From: Capnocytophaga sp. oral taxon 863 str. F0517
Lineage (GTDB): Bacteria > Bacteroidota > Bacteroidia > Flavobacteriales > Flavobacteriaceae
Reading direction: 5' to 3'
NCBI RefSeq assembly: GCF_000466425.1
Contig: NZ_KE992171.1
Span: 2,176-66,175 of the forward strand
Length of the DNA stretch: 64,000 nucleotides
Translations under genes and position numbers: made by a program
The notes under the pieces: model-generated
Databases searched by the model: none
The model's input: the letters and a program-made list of their open reading frames with translations, nothing else
Told to the model about the DNA's origin: nothing
Shown: positions 17,869-26,951 of the stretch, in pieces
Layout of the letters: each line of letters starts with the position of its first letter
Position numbering within the stretch: position 1 is the first letter of the stretch

Positions 17869-18816
17869 ATGGAACATGATCACCACGACCATCATGGTCA
17901 CCACCATCACCATGTGCCCGATTTGAAACGTATCAATCAGGCCTTTTATGTAGGGATAGGTGCTAATGCACTCTATACCCTGATAGAGTTTGTGGTAGGA
18001 ATACGTATCAACTCCTTAGCCCTGATTTCCGATGCCAGCCATAACCTAAGTGATGTGGCTACGCTGCTTATCTCTCTGGTAGGTATGAAATTGGCACAGA
18101 AAGGAGCTACAGCGCTTTATACCTATGGGTATAAAAAGGCCTCTATCTTAGCCTCATTTGTCAATGCCGTGATACTCTGCTTGATAGTGATTAAGATAGG
18201 GGTGGAGAGTATAGAGCGCTTCTCAAATCCTCCTCAGATGCAAGGAGCGATGATTATCATCACGGCGCTGATAGGAATCTTTATCAATGGACTTTCGGCT
18301 TTTCTTTTCTATAAGGGACAGAAGGACGACATCAATATCAAGGGAGCTTTCTTGCACCTGATGGTCGATGCGTTGGTTTCCCTGGGAGTGATCGTATCAG
18401 GCGCATTGATTGCCCTGACAGGCTGGAATATTATAGACCCTATCATCAGTTTTGTGATTGCCTTTGTGATTCTCTTTTCCACTTGGGCACTACTCAAGGA
18501 GAGTGTCAAGCTCATTTTGGATGGAGTACCACACCAGGTCAATAATGAGAAGATACAGCAGCTACTGCTACAGCATCCTTGTATAGCCTCTCTACATCAC
18601 TTGCATATATGGGCACTAAGCAGCTCGGAGAATGCCCTTACGGCACATTTGGTTATAAAAGAGGGGGTCACCTTAGAAGCTATAATGAAGCTCAAGCAAG
18701 AAGTCAAGCATACCCTCTATCATGAAGGGATACAACATGCCACCCTTGAGATAGATATCAGTGGGTATCGCTGTGGGGATACCACTTGTAGTTGTTATCA
18801 TGAGCATGAAGATTAA
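17869..18816 (+). CDS. Cation diffusion facilitator (Zn2+/Cd2+/Co2+ exporter)
   Basis: Inner-membrane proton antiporter that removes divalent metals from the cytoplasm. The N-terminus is histidine-rich (nine His within residues 3-15), a common cytosolic metal-binding tail. Six membrane helices follow; the transport site is visible as SDASHNLSD at 54-62 in helix 2 and HLMVDALVSLG in helix 5. The C-terminal cytoplasmic domain (about 215-300) is the usual metal-sensing dimer domain, and the extreme end CGDTTCSCYHEHED adds Cys and His ligands. 315 aa. Confidence 0.92.
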   Translation: MEHDHHDHHGHHHHHVPDLKRINQAFYVGIGANALYTLIEFVVGIRINSLALISDASHNLSDVATLLISLVGMKLAQKGATALYTYGYKKASILASFVNAVILCLIVIKIGVESIERFSNPPQMQGAMIIITALIGIFINGLSAFLFYKGQKDDINIKGAFLHLMVDALVSLGVIVSGALIALTGWNIIDPIISFVIAFVILFSTWALLKESVKLILDGVPHQVNNEKIQQLLLQHPCIASLHHLHIWALSSSENALTAHLVIKEGVTLEAIMKLKQEVKHTLYHEGIQHATLEIDISGYRCGDTTCSCYHEHED

Positions 18817-18843
18817 AAAAGGGAGCGAAAGTCGCTCCCTTTT
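18817..18843. terminator. Bidirectional terminator (CDF exporter / tpx)
   Basis: AAAAGGGAGCGA (18817-18828) pairs perfectly with 18832-18843 over a 3-base loop. T-rich on the right and A-rich on the left, between convergent genes. Confidence 0.88.
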
Positions 18844-18860
18844 CTTTTAAGATTTTATTC

Positions 18861-19358
18861 TTATTTCAAAGCCTTAAGTGCGGCTTCATAATCTGGCTCG
18901 TGGGTGATTTCTTCCACTTGTTCCGTATAGAGGACTCTTTCTTCTTCGTCCAAGACGATAACAGCACGAGAGAGCAGTCCCTTAAGAGGGGTATCCAAGA
19001 GTTCCAAAGGATATTTCTTAGAGAAATCGCCACGGAAATCGGAAAGAACCACTACATTGTTCAGCCCTTCAGCACCACAGAAACGAGCCATAGCGAAAGG
19101 CAAGTCTTTGGAGATGCACAATACTTTGGTATTGGGAAGGTTGGCAGCTTCTTGGTTAAAGCGCCTTACAGAAGCGGCACATACGCCTGTATCTACGCTG
19201 GGGAATATGTTGAGCACCACGCGTTGTCCTTTGTAATCAGAAAGTGATTTTTCTTTCAAATCACTCCCTACAGCTACGAAGTTAGCAGCTATACTGCCTA
19301 CTTTTGGAAGTTCTCCAGCGGTAGAAGCAGGTTCATTGTGAAATGTAATATTTGCCAT
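18861..19358 (-). CDS. tpx: Thiol peroxidase (atypical 2-Cys peroxiredoxin)
   Basis: Reduces hydroperoxides using thioredoxin. The peroxidatic cysteine is C60 in FPSVDTGVCAASVRRF, and the resolving cysteine C94 lies in FAMARFCGAEG, the standard Tpx spacing. 165 aa, normal. Single gene with a TACTTTTG box upstream at 19381-19388. Confidence 0.95.
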   Translation of the reverse strand: MANITFHNEPASTAGELPKVGSIAANFVAVGSDLKEKSLSDYKGQRVVLNIFPSVDTGVCAASVRRFNQEAANLPNTKVLCISKDLPFAMARFCGAEGLNNVVVLSDFRGDFSKKYPLELLDTPLKGLLSRAVIVLDEEERVLYTEQVEEITHEPDYEAALKALK

Positions 19359-19380
19359 AAAAAACTTATTTTAGCGGGTA

Positions 19381-19388
19381 CAAAAGTA
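19381..19388 (-). promoter_or_regulatory. -7 promoter box of tpx
   Basis: Reads TACTTTTG on the minus strand, 22 bases before the tpx start codon. Confidence 0.5.
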
Positions 19389-19433
19389 GGCAATTATTGT
19401 GAAATAAAATACTTCTTTGTCTTTAAACAAATG

Positions 19434-19949
19434 TTAAAGTTGCCCGTTTAAGTCCAAGCGGCCTAATAAGAATTTTTTGACCTTTTCTTTGTTATATCCT
19501 TTGCTTTCTTCCATATCTTCTGTCTTGCGAGTGGTGAGGATATTACCTCTTTTGTCAAGGATCAAAAAGGCAGGGTAGCCATATTTTTCACCAGGGTTTC
19601 CATATTTGGCAAAAGCCTTTTCATTCTTGTTCTCTGGGGAAAAATTTAGGTGATAATAGAGATATTTTTTGTCCAAAATCTTTTTCAGTTCGGGATCGGT
19701 AGTGACCAAATGGTTGAAGCGTAGGCACCATATACACCAATTGCCTCCGATTTGGACAAGGAGTCTTTTGTTTTTCTTTTTGGCTAATTTGAGTAGTTCA
19801 TTGATTTTTTCAAGGCCATCTTCTTGAGGATTATAGGGCTTAGGTAAGGCCTCTTTTTCTTGAGCCAACTCCTCCTGTTGTTGGTTCTGTGCCCAAGCTA
19901 TAGGAGTTCCTATACAGAGTAGCAGGGCTATAAGGAATAGTTTCTTCAT
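19434..19949 (-). CDS. Secreted thioredoxin-fold protein (WCxWC)
   Basis: 171 aa with a signal peptide (about 1-20, ending AWAQ) and one thioredoxin domain whose active site is WCIWC at 71-75, followed by a fold continuing to LILDKRGNILTTRKTED. It probably acts in the periplasm as a thiol oxidoreductase. The context gives no partner: tpx downstream is cytoplasmic and in a separate transcript. DUF255/DsbD-gamma-like proteins are alternatives. Confidence 0.82.
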   Translation of the reverse strand: MKKLFLIALLLCIGTPIAWAQNQQQEELAQEKEALPKPYNPQEDGLEKINELLKLAKKKNKRLLVQIGGNWCIWCLRFNHLVTTDPELKKILDKKYLYYHLNFSPENKNEKAFAKYGNPGEKYGYPAFLILDKRGNILTTRKTEDMEESKGYNKEKVKKFLLGRLDLNGQL

Positions 19950-19982
19950 AACAAGTCGTTTTTAATGGGGTCTAATAGCTTG

Positions 19983-19990
19983 CAAAAGTA
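19983..19990 (-). promoter_or_regulatory. -7 promoter box of the thioredoxin-fold gene
   Basis: Reads TACTTTTG on the minus strand, 33 bases upstream of the start codon. Confidence 0.45.
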
Positions 19991-20057
19991 CTGATTAATT
20001 TTGAAAAGTGCAAGATAGAAGGGAATTTTATTATGAGAGTATTTGTAAATAATTCAC

Positions 20058-20065
20058 TACCTTTG
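20058..20065 (+). promoter_or_regulatory. -7 promoter box of the flippase-like gene
   Basis: TACCTTTG, 20 bases upstream of the ATG at 20086. No well-spaced -33 element is seen. Confidence 0.45.
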
Positions 20066-20085
20066 TCGCCTGAAACACATCACTT

Positions 20086-21057
20086 ATGGCTACGGATAAA
20101 AACTACCTTAAAAAGACACTACAGATTGCCCTTCCCCTGCTCTTGGGCTTGTTTCTCTGTTGGTATGCCTTTGCCCAATTTAGTGCAGAGGAACTTACCC
20201 TTATCAAGGAACAATTTGTCAAGGCGGATTATTCCTTTTTATGGCTTTCGGTGGGGATGGGGTTTTTAAGCCACCTATCACGGGGGCTCCGCTGGCAATA
20301 TACCCTAGCTTCCATGCACTACTTTCCCAAGCGGTATAACTTAGTCTTGGCCGTATTTATCGGTTATTTGCTCAATCTTACCATACCTCGTTCGGGAGAG
20401 GTCTCCCGAGCCTTGATTATCAATCGCTATGACAAGGTACCTTTCGACAAATCCTTTGGGACTATCCTTACCGAGCGGGCGATTGATATGTGTATTTTGC
20501 TCTTGTTCATAGCAGTTGTCTTTATCTTTCAGTTTGATTTGGTATGGCATTTCTTGGAAAGCTATTTTACCTTTTCCTATATGATAGTCCTATTATTAGG
20601 ACTGGGATTGGCATTTTTAGCCTTTCTTTATTGGATTTACCGCTCCACTACATCTTTGGCACAGAAGGTGCGTCAATTGCTTTCAGGCATTAAGGAGGGG
20701 ATATGCTCCATTGCTTACATGAAGAAAAAATGGCAGTTCATCGCCCATACCTTGTTTATTTGGCTTATGTATTTTCTGATGTTCTATGTGGTATTCTTCT
20801 CCATGGAAGCGACTAAGAATCTATCACTGATACAAGTGCTGACCGCCTTTGTGATTGGTAGCTTTGCCATAGTTTTTACCAATGGGGGCTTGGGTGCTTA
20901 TCCGCTTTTTATCGCTAAGGTACTGTTGCTTTTTGGCATAACCGAGACAGTTGGTACGGCCTTGGGCTGGGTGATATGGATTGCCCAATTTTTGATGATT
21001 ATCCTCTTTGGAGGATTGTCCTTTTTACTATTACCTATTATCAACAGACGTCGTTAG
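20086..21057 (+). CDS. Lysylphosphatidylglycerol synthase TM-region (flippase-like) protein
   Basis: 323 aa polytopic inner-membrane protein with about eight helices. Family marks: SRGLRWQYTL (about 65-74), the NLTIPRSGEVSRALIINRY segment (about 97-115) and ILTERAIDMCILL. It matches the flippase-like part of MprF without the synthase domain. Proteins of this type (UPF0104) have been linked to lipid flipping, but the substrate here is unknown. Confidence 0.83.
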   Translation: MATDKNYLKKTLQIALPLLLGLFLCWYAFAQFSAEELTLIKEQFVKADYSFLWLSVGMGFLSHLSRGLRWQYTLASMHYFPKRYNLVLAVFIGYLLNLTIPRSGEVSRALIINRYDKVPFDKSFGTILTERAIDMCILLLFIAVVFIFQFDLVWHFLESYFTFSYMIVLLLGLGLAFLAFLYWIYRSTTSLAQKVRQLLSGIKEGICSIAYMKKKWQFIAHTLFIWLMYFLMFYVVFFSMEATKNLSLIQVLTAFVIGSFAIVFTNGGLGAYPLFIAKVLLLFGITETVGTALGWVIWIAQFLMIILFGGLSFLLLPIINRRR

Positions 21058-21146
21058 TCACTATTCATTGTTCACTATTCATTGTTCACTGTTCACTATT
21101 CACTATTCATTGTTCTCTATTCACTATTCACTGTTCACTATTCACT
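21058..21146. repeat. Tandem-like TTCACTATTCATTG word tract
   Basis: About 89 bases consisting almost entirely of TTCACTAT, TTCATTG and TTCACTG words. It fills the gap between the flippase-like gene and the copper ATPase and creates a spurious upstream reading frame (see the next entry). Confidence 0.8.
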
Positions 21147-21153
21147 AAAAACT

Positions 21154-23514
21154 ATGCATTGTTATCACTGTGGAAATGATTGTGACCCTAAGCACCCGAT
21201 AGTCTTTGACGATAAGCACTTCTGCTGTCAGGGCTGCCAGACGGTCTATGAAATCCTTTCTACCAATAAGTTAGGCAAATATTATACCTATGAACAAACA
21301 CCTGGAGCACGTCCTGAAGTGGCAGGGGAGAAGTATCACTTTTTGGACAATCCCCAGATTGTGGCTAAGCTACTGGAGTTTGACGAGGAAAACACCCAAA
21401 TCGTCTCCCTCTATATCCCTCATATCCACTGTAGTTCGTGCATTTGGGTATTGGAAAATTTGCAGAAATTGCACCCAGGAGTACTTCATGCTTTAGTAGA
21501 TTTTCCTAAAAAGACGGTGCGGATCAGCTATCTCAAGGACAAAATCACTCTCAAGGAATTAGTGGAGCTTCTCTCCCAAATAGGCTATGCCCCTTATATT
21601 AGTTTGGAAGATTATAACCAAAAGAAGGACAAAAAGGGGCAAAAGCAACTCCTGTATAAGCTGGGAGTGGCAGGTTTTGCCTTTGGGAATATCGGACTAC
21701 TGTCTTTCCCTGGTTTCTTTGAAGACAACGAATTTTGGTTCAATCGGTATAAGGAATTCTTCCGCTGGCTAATGTTTGCCTTCTCCCTGCCTGTGATGTT
21801 TTATGCGGCGACAGACTACTTTGTCTCCGCCTATAAGGGAATTCGCAACCGCTTTCTCACCATTGATATTCCCTTAGCTTTGGGGATCCTCACCATGTTT
21901 GTCCGCAGTACTTACGACATCGTATCGGGTAGGGGGCAGGGCTTCTTTGATAGCCTGGCATCCTTGGTTTTTTTGTTGCTTATAGGGAAGTTTTTCCAGC
22001 AACGTACCTACTCCTTCCTCTCCTTTGAACGAGATTATAAGAGCTATTTTCCCATAGGGGTCACTCGGATAGAAGGAGGGAAGGAAACCAGTGTGCAGGT
22101 ATATGACATCAAGGAAGGAGACCGCTTGCTTATTCGCAATGAAGAGCTGATTCCGGTAGATGCCGTACTGATCCAGGGCGTAGGCCAGATAGACTATAGT
22201 TTTGTAACAGGTGAATCCAAGTGGACAGAGAAGAATAGTGGGGACAAACTCTTTGCCGGTGGCCGACACAAGGGTACCGCCATAGAGATTGAAGCCACCA
22301 AGACGGTTTCTCAAAGCTACCTCACCCAGCTATGGGGACAAGAATCCTTTCAAAAGAATAAAAACGAAGGAATCAAAACCCTGACCGATAGCATCAGTCA
22401 GTACTTTACCTTCTTTGTGCTACTTATAGCCTTCCTAACCTTAGGCTTTTGGCTTATTTATGGTAGCCCTACCGAGGCTTTCAATGCCTTTACTGCGGTG
22501 CTCATTATCGCGTGCCCCTGTGCCTTGGCTGTTTCAGCCCCTTTTGCCTTAGGAAATATGCTTCGCCTCTTAGGCAAACGCCGTTTTTATCTCAAAGATA
22601 CCCAAACTATAGAACAAATGGCGCAGGTGGATACCCTTATTTTTGACAAGACGGGTACCATCACCCAAAGTGATACCCAAGAAATTGCTTATGAGGGGCA
22701 ACCAATGAGCTCGGAACAGCTTATCCTTCTCAAGAGCGTCTTGCGCAATTCCAATCATCCCCTCTCTCGCCAGCTATATGACTATCATAAGCAGGTAGAT
22801 ATACGCCCCTTGGAGCACTATGAGGAACATATAGGCAAAGGGATGGAGGCGATCGTAGGCGGCGAACGCATAAAAATAGGATCCGCTAAGTTTGTAGCGG
22901 CTACTGAAAACAAGGAAGAAACGGCTGTATATGTAGCTATAAATGGAGTATTGTTAGGTAAATATACCTTCAAGAACCCCTATAGGGAACATATATTTGA
23001 TGTTTTTCGACAGCTCGAAGCCCAAGGCTATACATTGGCACTACTCTCAGGAGATACAGAGGCAGAAAAAGGCTATTTGCAAAGCCAGCTTTCTGCAAAA
23101 GTAGGCCTCCATTTTAACCAAAGTCCAGCCGATAAGCTCCGTTATATAGAACAATTGCAGAAAGAAGGCAAGAAGGTGATGATGCTGGGTGATGGGCTCA
23201 ATGATGCGGGTGCTCTCAAGCAAGCCCAAGTAGGCTGTGCCGTAGCAGAAAATAGCAATACCTTTTCTCCTGCTTGCGAGGCCATCCTTCAGGCCTCTGA
23301 AATAGAGCAATTGCCACGCTTTCTCTCCCTAAGCAAGCAGACGATGCGGGTGATTAAAATGAGTTTTGTCCTTTCTCTACTCTACAACTGTATAGGTACC
23401 TCTTTTGCGGTGACAGGGCACTTAGAACCCGTCGTAGCAGCTATCCTCATGCCTATTAGCTCCATTAGTATTGTGCTCTTTACCACCCTGATGACGAATA
23501 AATTAGCCAATTAG
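21154..23514 (+). CDS. CcoI/FixI-type copper-transporting P-type ATPase
   Basis: P1B-type ATPase; this subgroup supplies copper for cbb3 oxidase assembly. Order: N-terminal Cys-rich metal-binding segment (MHCYHCGNDC, then FCCQGCQ at 23-29), HMA domain with CSSC at 93-96, membrane helices, CPC at 454-456, DKTGT at 498-502, GDGLND at 679-684. I chose the ATG at 21154 (786 aa): the open frame extends to 21082, but those 24 codons only translate the repeat tract. No ccoS or ccoNOP genes follow in this window, so the cbb3 link rests on sequence type. Confidence 0.88.
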   Translation: MHCYHCGNDCDPKHPIVFDDKHFCCQGCQTVYEILSTNKLGKYYTYEQTPGARPEVAGEKYHFLDNPQIVAKLLEFDEENTQIVSLYIPHIHCSSCIWVLENLQKLHPGVLHALVDFPKKTVRISYLKDKITLKELVELLSQIGYAPYISLEDYNQKKDKKGQKQLLYKLGVAGFAFGNIGLLSFPGFFEDNEFWFNRYKEFFRWLMFAFSLPVMFYAATDYFVSAYKGIRNRFLTIDIPLALGILTMFVRSTYDIVSGRGQGFFDSLASLVFLLLIGKFFQQRTYSFLSFERDYKSYFPIGVTRIEGGKETSVQVYDIKEGDRLLIRNEELIPVDAVLIQGVGQIDYSFVTGESKWTEKNSGDKLFAGGRHKGTAIEIEATKTVSQSYLTQLWGQESFQKNKNEGIKTLTDSISQYFTFFVLLIAFLTLGFWLIYGSPTEAFNAFTAVLIIACPCALAVSAPFALGNMLRLLGKRRFYLKDTQTIEQMAQVDTLIFDKTGTITQSDTQEIAYEGQPMSSEQLILLKSVLRNSNHPLSRQLYDYHKQVDIRPLEHYEEHIGKGMEAIVGGERIKIGSAKFVAATENKEETAVYVAINGVLLGKYTFKNPYREHIFDVFRQLEAQGYTLALLSGDTEAEKGYLQSQLSAKVGLHFNQSPADKLRYIEQLQKEGKKVMMLGDGLNDAGALKQAQVGCAVAENSNTFSPACEAILQASEIEQLPRFLSLSKQTMRVIKMSFVLSLLYNCIGTSFAVTGHLEPVVAAILMPISSISIVLFTTLMTNKLAN

Positions 23515-23582
23515 TTAATGAGACAATTAGCTAATGAGGCAATGAGCTAATGAGTCAATTGACAAATTATCAAATTGACTTA
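23498..23582. repeat. Intergenic word repeat (AATTAGCTAATGAGTCAATTGAC type)
   Basis: The tract begins within the last codons of the ATPase gene (ending Leu-Ala-Asn) and repeats AATTAGTTAATGAGAC, AATTAGCTAATGAGGC, AATGAGCTAATGAGTC, AATTGACAAATTATC and AAATTGAC. The rest of the gap to 23817 holds the SusC promoter and a leader of about 140 bases; I see no gene there. Confidence 0.7.
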
Positions 23583-23642
23583 TTGAATATATGTCTTACA
23601 AAGAGTAAAATAGATACTTTTTAAAAAAAATAAATATTCTTC

Positions 23643-23672
23643 TTGTTTTATCAAAAAAAATACGTATTTTTG
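23643..23672 (+). promoter_or_regulatory. Promoter of the SusC/SusD pair
   Basis: TTG at 23643-23645, 19 bases, TATTTTTG at 23665-23672. Transcription near 23680 would give a leader of roughly 140 AT-rich bases, long enough for post-transcriptional control. Confidence 0.6.
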
Positions 23673-23817
23673 TGGCATAAATATGTATTTCTATTTTTTT
23701 AATGGCTTTTATAGATTTTTATTGATTTATAAAAAGAATTTAAAATAATGGAAAGAATGTTAAATAGCTATTTAAAACACTCTCTAATTACTTTTTTAAC
23801 TGTTAAACAACTGGAAT

Positions 23818-26800
23818 ATGAACAACAAAACAGGATTACTATTGATTTTTGTCTTGTTCCCATGGTGGCTTTTAGCCCAAGAGATGAAAATAAAGGGGAA
23901 CGTAAAAGACGATGAGGGCTTAGGCATGTTGGGCGTTTCCGTGGTGGTCAAAGGAACTACCAGGGGCGTGGCAACGGACAATCACGGTAACTTTGAACTC
24001 AAAGTAGATCGCAACGATGTGCTTGTATTCTCAAGTATGGGATATACAACTCAAGAGGTGAAAGTGGGCAAGCAAACCAATTTGAAAGTGGTGATGCTCC
24101 CTGAGGTAGAGGAATTGGTAGGGATAGAAAAGGTAGCCGTGGCCTATGGTACGGCCGATAAGAAGTCCTTTACTGGTTCTATGGCCACTGTTAAGGCAGA
24201 GGAGATACAGAACAAACAAACCACTGACGTAGCTAAGGCGCTCGAAGGGAGTGTCTCTGGGGTACAGATCTCCACCTCTACTGGGCAGCCAGGAGCCAAT
24301 AGTGAGATACGTATCCGTGGGATAGGTTCTATCAACGGAAGTAGTGAGCCGCTTATTATCCTCGATGGGGTACCTTTTTCAGGAAACTTAAGTGCTATTA
24401 ATAACAACGATATAGAATCGGTCAATGTACTTAAGGATGCGGCCTCCGCAGCCCTCTATGGAGCACGAGGTGCCAATGGGGTAGTAATCATCACTACCAA
24501 GTCAGGCGCACGAGGGAAACTCTCCATACATGTGGATACACGTGCAGGGTTCAACTATCGAGCTATTCCGGAGTATGACATCCTAAAATCTCCTGCGGAA
24601 TATTATGAGACTTATTGGAATGCCCTCTATAATGATAGTTATTTTCAAGCCAGAGGAGGCGGAAATGCAGCGGCTGCTGCGGCTTATGCTTCTAAAAATC
24701 TCATCAAAAATTTAGGAGCTGGATATAATGTTTATGATGTTCCTGATGAACAATTGATAGGGGCTGATGGGAAGCTTAACCCTCAGGCTAAGCTTAAGAT
24801 CACCGATCCGGATTTTAATAATTGGGAAAAAGCCTTGTTCAACTCTCGTGTACGTAAGGAACATAACCTAAGTCTTACCAAAGGAACAGAATTCAATAGC
24901 TTCTTTTTCTCCTTGGGTTACTTAGGTGATGAGGGGTATAACCTTAATTCTTATTTTAACCGTTATACGACCCGATTTGCTTACAAAGGAGAAATTACGC
25001 CATGGCTTAAGGTCAATGCCTCTACCTTACTTACCCATACCCAAAGACAAGGTAGAGAACAAAAAAATGCCTATGCAAATCCTTTTTCATGGACACGCAA
25101 TATGGCTCCTATCTATCCTGTATATAAGCAAGGAGATCGCAGCAAAGGATATGACTTTGGGGAGACAAGAGCCTATCTGTCCAATGAGAACCCTGTAGGT
25201 ACTCAGAATGAGAATCTTGACCTAAGAAAATCTTATTATCTTAACCAATCACTTTCTTTGGATTTGGATCTAACCAAGGAATTGAGATTCTCTACCACGG
25301 GGAATTTTTATGGAAATTTCGTAAAAAATAATCGCTTTAGAACTCCTATAGGAGGTTCTGCTAAAAAATATGGTGGAATTATCGAAAAATCTGATTATGA
25401 TGAGATCGTAATGACCTTCAATCAATTGTTGAAGTATAATAAGAGTTGGGAGGACTATGCTATGGAAGCTCTCTTAGGACATGAGACCTATAAGGAACAG
25501 TCAGGCTATATGGAAGGAGGCAAACAAAAAATTGTAGATCCGAGTGGTACTTCTTTCAGGAATGCTGCTAAGATTACCGATCTTGACTCTTATGGTCATA
25601 CCTATGCTGTGGAAGGTTATTTTGGACAGGTAAATGCTAATTACAAGCAAAAATACTTTGCTTCAGCTAGCTTGCGTCGTGATGCATCTTCTGTCTTTGC
25701 CCCTGAAAATCGTTGGGGTACCTTTTGGTCAGTAGGAGGATCTTGGCTGGTAAGTAGTGAAAAATTCCTAGAAAAAGTGCACTTTATCAATAGCCTTAAG
25801 CTCAAAGCTAGCTATGGCGTACAAGGAAATGATAATATCTACTTACCTGGAGATGAAAAGGAACGTTCCTATACTCCTTATATGTCCTTGTATAAAATTT
25901 CTTCTGATGGTAATGAACCAGGTTTGAAGCCTCAGTATAAAGGAAATAGAGCTATCACATGGGAAGAGAGTGGTAACTTCAATGCAGGAGTTGAAGCAAC
26001 TTTTTGGGATAACCGTATCGACTTGGATGTAGACTTTTTTATAAAAAAGACTAACAACCTCTTGTTCAATATGCCGATACCTGCCTCTACAGGGTTTACA
26101 ACTGAGCCTCGTAATGTGGCCGATATGAAAAACCAAGGAGTTGAGCTTACTCTTGGAGTAACTCCAGTGAAAACAGATAAACTTAGCTGGAAGCTTACCT
26201 TCAATGGCTTACACTATAAAAATGAGATTACCCGACTTCCTGATGAACTTCGAGAAAAAGGGTTAACTAAAGGAGTACAGAAATTATTAGAAGGAGGAAG
26301 TATCTATGATTTCTATTTGGTCAAATGGGGTGGGGTGAATCCTGAAAATGGAGATGCCCAGTATTGGATCAAAAATCCTACCACCGGAGAGTTCGAACTC
26401 AAGCCAAGTGCAGCTTATGAATCAGTAAATAGTACTCAATTGGTAGGAAGCGCTATTCCTGACCTACAAGGAGGTTTTGGAACTACTTTTAACTTCTATA
26501 ATTTTGAGTTGGCCTTACAGTTCTCTTACCAATTAGGTGGAAAGTTCTTTGACTCTCAATATCTAGGACTTATGCATGCAGGAACTGCTGGACATAACTG
26601 GCACACTGACATCCGTAATCGCTGGACACCAGAGAATCGTAATACCGATGTACCTCGTTTGCAAGCCAATAGCCAAAATATAGTATCCACTTCGGATCGT
26701 TTTCTTATAGACGCTTCTTATCTATCACTAAGAAATGTCTCTTTGGCCTATAACTTCTCTAAAGAGGTAGTTGAGAAACTTCGATTGAGCCAATTGCGCT

Positions 26801-26940
26801 ACTATATCACTGCCGACAATGTATGGTTGTGGAGCAAACGTAAAGGGCTAGACCCACGTGTGAGCTTGGATGGTTCTAATACTTATGCCGTGAATAGTCC
26901 TATTCGTACTGTTTCTATGGGATTGTCATTTACTTTTTAA
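23818..26940 (+). CDS. SusC/RagA-family TonB-linked outer-membrane transporter
   Basis: 1040 aa. Signal peptide (about 1-20, ending LLAQ), carboxypeptidase-regulatory-like domain (about 25-100, with KGTTRGVATDNHGNFELKV), then a TonB-dependent plug with the typical IRIRGIGSINGSSEPLIILD and IESVNVLKDAASAALYGARG segments (about 160-225), then a 22-strand barrel ending in MGLSFTF. It imports glycans or peptides together with the SusD partner that begins 11 bases later. No N-terminal STN domain is evident, so it lacks the usual anti-sigma signalling extension. Substrate unknown. Confidence 0.95.
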   Translation: MNNKTGLLLIFVLFPWWLLAQEMKIKGNVKDDEGLGMLGVSVVVKGTTRGVATDNHGNFELKVDRNDVLVFSSMGYTTQEVKVGKQTNLKVVMLPEVEELVGIEKVAVAYGTADKKSFTGSMATVKAEEIQNKQTTDVAKALEGSVSGVQISTSTGQPGANSEIRIRGIGSINGSSEPLIILDGVPFSGNLSAINNNDIESVNVLKDAASAALYGARGANGVVIITTKSGARGKLSIHVDTRAGFNYRAIPEYDILKSPAEYYETYWNALYNDSYFQARGGGNAAAAAAYASKNLIKNLGAGYNVYDVPDEQLIGADGKLNPQAKLKITDPDFNNWEKALFNSRVRKEHNLSLTKGTEFNSFFFSLGYLGDEGYNLNSYFNRYTTRFAYKGEITPWLKVNASTLLTHTQRQGREQKNAYANPFSWTRNMAPIYPVYKQGDRSKGYDFGETRAYLSNENPVGTQNENLDLRKSYYLNQSLSLDLDLTKELRFSTTGNFYGNFVKNNRFRTPIGGSAKKYGGIIEKSDYDEIVMTFNQLLKYNKSWEDYAMEALLGHETYKEQSGYMEGGKQKIVDPSGTSFRNAAKITDLDSYGHTYAVEGYFGQVNANYKQKYFASASLRRDASSVFAPENRWGTFWSVGGSWLVSSEKFLEKVHFINSLKLKASYGVQGNDNIYLPGDEKERSYTPYMSLYKISSDGNEPGLKPQYKGNRAITWEESGNFNAGVEATFWDNRIDLDVDFFIKKTNNLLFNMPIPASTGFTTEPRNVADMKNQGVELTLGVTPVKTDKLSWKLTFNGLHYKNEITRLPDELREKGLTKGVQKLLEGGSIYDFYLVKWGGVNPENGDAQYWIKNPTTGEFELKPSAAYESVNSTQLVGSAIPDLQGGFGTTFNFYNFELALQFSYQLGGKFFDSQYLGLMHAGTAGHNWHTDIRNRWTPENRNTDVPRLQANSQNIVSTSDRFLIDASYLSLRNVSLAYNFSKEVVEKLRLSQLRYYITADNVWLWSKRKGLDPRVSLDGSNTYAVNSPIRTVSMGLSFTF

Positions 26941-26951
26941 TTTTGTAACCT

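Noticed and set aside
21058-21146. CRISPR-like array
   Set aside because: No constant repeat with unique spacers; words are short, degenerate and run together, and no cas genes are present.
21082-21153. Upstream extension of the copper ATPase reading frame
   Set aside because: The 24 extra codons only translate the TTCACTATTCATTG word tract; the ATG at 21154 gives the expected CxxC N-terminus.
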